Assembly (NCBI GenBank): GCA_937873315.1
Contig: CALMQX010000040.1
Location: 62,001 to 126,000, forward strand
Direction: 5' to 3'
Source: an uncultured Nostocoides sp.
GTDB taxonomy: Bacteria > Actinomycetota > Actinomycetes > Actinomycetales > Dermatophilaceae
Length of the DNA: 64,000 nucleotides
Both the position numbers and the translations under genes were made by a program. Under the pieces are notes generated by a model. That model searched no databases. It was given only the letters and a program-made list of their open reading frames with translations, and was not told the origin of the DNA. This document shows positions 61,585-64,000 of the stretch, in pieces. The stretch's first letter is position 1, and each line of letters starts with the position of its first letter.

Positions 61585-63411
61585 TTATGGGCGCGGCGGG
61601 TAGCCCTGGCCCAGGGCCACGATGCCGCCCTCCGTGGCGAGGTAGACGCCGCCCGCAGGATCCTGCAGGAAACCGCCGACCGACAAGCCGCCACCGACCG
61701 ATGGTCCACCGCCGACCCACGGACCGCCACCGGGGGTGGGGTCGACACACGGCAGCAGCGGGCCTCCGGGCGGTGCCGGGAAGCAGACCGTGTCGTCATC
61801 CTTGACCACCACATCGGGCTCATCCGGGCAGCCACCGTAGGCGACGGTCGGATCGCAGCCGCCCCGGATCTCGGGCGACCCCTCAACCGTCAGCGCGCAC
61901 GGGTCCACGCCCGGCATTGGGTGGGCGACGAGCATCCCGCACGATTCGCGCAGCGCGCTGATGACTTCCTCGGTCGACACCGTTGGGGTGCCGCAGACCG
62001 CGCCATCGCTATCGACGAGAGCGATTTTGGGGTCGAGTGTGCAGCCCGAGATCATCCGCGCGAGCTCTTGGCAGCTGAAGCTGCGCCAGCCGGACTGCTC
62101 ACACTCCGCCACCTCGCGGCGCAGCGTCTCGCACGCGGACTCCCCGGTGGTCAGCGGCGTGCCATTGGTCGTGCCCTTGGAGCCGCCACTGCCGGTTCCC
62201 GTGCTGGTGCCTGGGTTCACCGGGGCACCGCTGCCCGAGGAGTTGTTGGCGGCATTCTGCGCACCTTGCTTGGCCTTGCTCGCGTCGTCGGCCCTCTTCT
62301 TGGCATCCTCGTCAGCCTTCTTGGCAGCCGCATATGCCGCGGCGGCCTCGGCTCGCGACTTGGCCTCGGCGGCCTTCTTGGCGGCCGCAGCGGCTTCTGC
62401 TGCAGCCTTCTTCGCGTCCTCAGCGGCCTGGCGCGCTTTGGCTGCCTCAGCGGCGGCGTTCGGGTCACCGGAGGCGGCCGCGAAGCCCTCGGCAGCCTGG
62501 GCGTTCGCCTCGGCGGCCTGCGCCCAGTGCTGAGCATCCGAGGCCAGCGACTGGGCCTGGTCACGATAACGGGAGTCCATGAGGTTGCCCAGCGCGCTCG
62601 AGGCACCATTGCCCCAGGCGACGATGCCGGCGGAGCCGGCGCCACCAGCGAGGACTCCGCCCGCAGTCGAGGTTGCGCCCCCGGCGCCCTTGGCCGACCC
62701 ATAGATCACCGCGACCCCACTGAACCACGATGCGGCGAGGGTGCCGGCAATCTCACCGTCGCTGGTCTTGGGCTGATAGGTCCCGCCGTCAACACCGTCA
62801 CTCCACGGGTTGGCTGCACCGGCGGCGGAGCAGGAGATCGAGGACGCGGACGGCATACCGGCCCCTGCGCCGAAAAGGTCTGGCAGGAAACCGGATTCGC
62901 GACCCGAGCCGTCACCGAAGCCAGCAGCGCCCGCGGGAACCGTCGGCTTGGTGCACGCCTGGGTGACCTCCTTGACGCTGGGCAGGCCGTTGGCGAGTGA
63001 GGAGGTCCCGAGCGCGCCGTCGTGGCAGAGGACGGCCGCGAGCTGGGACTCACGGGCGGCATCCAGGCTCATCCCCGTGCGGTTGAGGAACGCCGCGATC
63101 GCCGAGTCCAGGACGGGGTTGGCAGGGACGTCAGTGGTGTCCTCCTTGGGCGCGGCGAGCCAACACAGGAGGTTCTCGTCAAGCACGATGACCCCCTCGG
63201 CGGACTCGATGGTGGTGGGCTTGGCATCGACCGCGTCGTCGGCCCAAGTGCAGATCCAGGGACGCCAATGCCGTATGCCGTCGACGTCCCGATCCGCTGC
63301 CTGGGCGCTCCCGGCGGCGATAGTGGCCAGCGGCGCAAGCAGGACGGTGACCAGGATGGTGATGATGAGACGGCTGAGCGGCAAACGGCGGCCGCGGACT
63401 GTCGGAGTCAC
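61585..63411 (-). CDS. Secreted Ala-rich coiled-coil protein
   Basis: A 608-residue exported protein, not recognised. Signal peptide (LIITILVTVLLAPLATIAAG, ending SAQA), a N-terminal Cys-containing domain of about 150 residues, a glycine-rich stretch, a coiled coil of about 130 residues dominated by Ala, Lys and Glu/Asp, a Gly/Ser/Thr linker, a Cys-rich domain (about 10 cysteines) and a C-terminal PGGGPWVGGGPSVGGG repeat. It lacks an LPxTG motif. GTG 63411 with GAAGGG upstream. Single-gene unit; the palindrome at 61523 ends it. Confidence 0.7.
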   Translation of the reverse strand: MTPTVRGRRLPLSRLIITILVTVLLAPLATIAAGSAQAADRDVDGIRHWRPWICTWADDAVDAKPTTIESAEGVIVLDENLLCWLAAPKEDTTDVPANPVLDSAIAAFLNRTGMSLDAARESQLAAVLCHDGALGTSSLANGLPSVKEVTQACTKPTVPAGAAGFGDGSGRESGFLPDLFGAGAGMPSASSISCSAAGAANPWSDGVDGGTYQPKTSDGEIAGTLAASWFSGVAVIYGSAKGAGGATSTAGGVLAGGAGSAGIVAWGNGASSALGNLMDSRYRDQAQSLASDAQHWAQAAEANAQAAEGFAAASGDPNAAAEAAKARQAAEDAKKAAAEAAAAAKKAAEAKSRAEAAAAYAAAKKADEDAKKRADDASKAKQGAQNAANNSSGSGAPVNPGTSTGTGSGGSKGTTNGTPLTTGESACETLRREVAECEQSGWRSFSCQELARMISGCTLDPKIALVDSDGAVCGTPTVSTEEVISALRESCGMLVAHPMPGVDPCALTVEGSPEIRGGCDPTVAYGGCPDEPDVVVKDDDTVCFPAPPGGPLLPCVDPTPGGGPWVGGGPSVGGGLSVGGFLQDPAGGVYLATEGGIVALGQGYPPRP

Positions 63412-63523
63412 GGAGGGAACCCTTCGACGTGGTGGCCAGGGACATCGCGAAGGAGTGCGCCAGTCGCCGGGTGATACGCGTGTCTCATGCTCTCTGCGAG
63501 ACCGCGTGCTCGGCGCCGCGGCG

Positions 63524-63529
63524 TACAGT
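63524..63529 (+). promoter_or_regulatory. -10 hexamer TACAGT of Ddn-family gene
   Basis: TACAGT is 7 nt before ATG 63537 and excludes the in-frame start at 63429. Confidence 0.55.
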
Positions 63530-63536
63530 GCGCGAC

Positions 63537-63968
63537 ATGAATGACTTCAATGCGCGCGTGATCGAGGAGTTCCGGAGCAATGGCGGGCGCGTGGTGCAGA
63601 ACGGGCCATTCGGTCGGACGTTGGTCCTGCTGCATACCGTTGGCGCGCGCAGCGGTGCAGCGCGGATCAACCCGCTGTTCTCGCAGCGCGTGAACGGTGG
63701 CTGGGTGATCGCCGCGTCCAAGGCCGGCCACCCGAGCGACCCGGCGTGGGCACACAACCTACGCGCGCACCCGGACCAAACGATCGTCGAGTATGCCGAT
63801 GAGGCTGGCGTCGTGCGCAGTGCCCGGGTGCGGGTCAGCGAGTTGGCGGGCGAGGAGCGGTCGGCTACGTGGGAGCGGTTCGTGGCAGCGGCGCCGATGT
63901 TTGGCGAGTACCAGGTCAAGGCAGGGGATCGGATCATCCCGCTGTTCGAATTGACGCTGGCGGAGTAG
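63537..63968 (+). CDS. Deazaflavin (F420)-dependent nitroreductase/quinone reductase, Ddn family
   Basis: A 143-residue split-barrel protein of the Ddn family (PF04075). Characteristic segments: VIEEFRSNGGRV, TLVLLHTVGARSGAARINPL, WVIAASKAGHPSDPAWAHNL and HPDQTIVEY. Members use F420H2 to reduce quinones or other compounds, so the organism probably makes F420. It is the last gene of the window; the final 32 nt hold nothing visible. Confidence 0.9.
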   Translation: MNDFNARVIEEFRSNGGRVVQNGPFGRTLVLLHTVGARSGAARINPLFSQRVNGGWVIAASKAGHPSDPAWAHNLRAHPDQTIVEYADEAGVVRSARVRVSELAGEERSATWERFVAAAPMFGEYQVKAGDRIIPLFELTLAE

Positions 63969-64000
63969 GTCAGCGGCGCCGGGATCAATGGCGCCGGGAC

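Overview
The window is chromosomal DNA from a high-GC Gram-positive bacterium, most likely an actinobacterium of the order Micrococcales (Intrasporangiaceae/Dermatophilaceae would fit). This rests on the very high GC content, frequent GTG starts, SenX3-RegX3-type phosphate signalling, DtxR/IdeR-type iron boxes, a deazaflavin (F420)-dependent Ddn-family protein, actinobacterial DUF families (DUF5926, DUF3048, DUF4921, DUF222-HNH) and many leaderless genes. At least 26 starts lie 6-8 nt after a TANNNT -10 hexamer; this pattern was used to fix many start codons. No rRNA, tRNA, CRISPR array or integrase was found. The heptamer GGCATAC/GTATGCC occurs about 60 times, several-fold more often than base composition predicts.

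Layout. 0-2.6 kb: end of a NarL-type response regulator, its sensor kinase, and an APH(6)/hydroxyurea-type kinase. 2.6-9.4 kb: serS, a DinB-like protein, a LysE exporter, a diacylglycerol-kinase-like protein with altered motifs, the iron permease efeU, pheA and a Gdt1-type cation exporter. 9.3-15 kb: an envelope glycosylation cluster with two GT-C mannosyltransferases, a GT2 enzyme and a large exported membrane protein. 15-23.3 kb: DUF5926, a glycerophosphodiesterase, a GPH symporter, a beta-lactamase-fold hydrolase, an AI-2E-type permease, patatin and DedA. 23.4-26 kb: efeOB under the same iron box as the distant efeU. 26-34.8 kb: DUF222-HNH protein, PCD-glyoxalase protein, then the phosphate regulon: phoU, senX3-regX3 and pstSCAB, with 11-bp-repeat PHO boxes before phoU and pstS.

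34.9-38.4 kb is different: small hypothetical genes and a Cas4/RecB-like nuclease, nearly all frameshifted, probably a decayed phage or plasmid remnant. 38.5-49.3 kb returns to intact genes: an AAA ATPase, tandem DUF3048 proteins, an Fpg/Nei glycosylase, an App1-type phosphatase, an HPr-kinase/PqqD fusion, MazG, a Lon-N protein, a Na+/H+ antiporter and an MFS pump. 49.3-51.6 kb is the 5-oxoprolinase operon pxpABC. 51.6-58.6 kb holds DUF4177, a DUF2231-cytochrome b5 fusion, a kinase/PLP-lyase pair, DUF4921, a Tat-type surface protein, DoxX, a NIPSNAP protein and a small Nif11-like leader-domain protein. 58.7-64 kb holds a LAL-type LuxR regulator, a secreted alanine-rich coiled-coil protein and the Ddn-family reductase.

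Two nutrient systems are nearly complete: elemental iron uptake (split efeU / efeOB) and phosphate uptake with its sensor. An interspersed palindromic repeat occurs at 4.0 kb and 56.9 kb; the second copy appears to supply the ribosome-binding site of a surface-protein gene.
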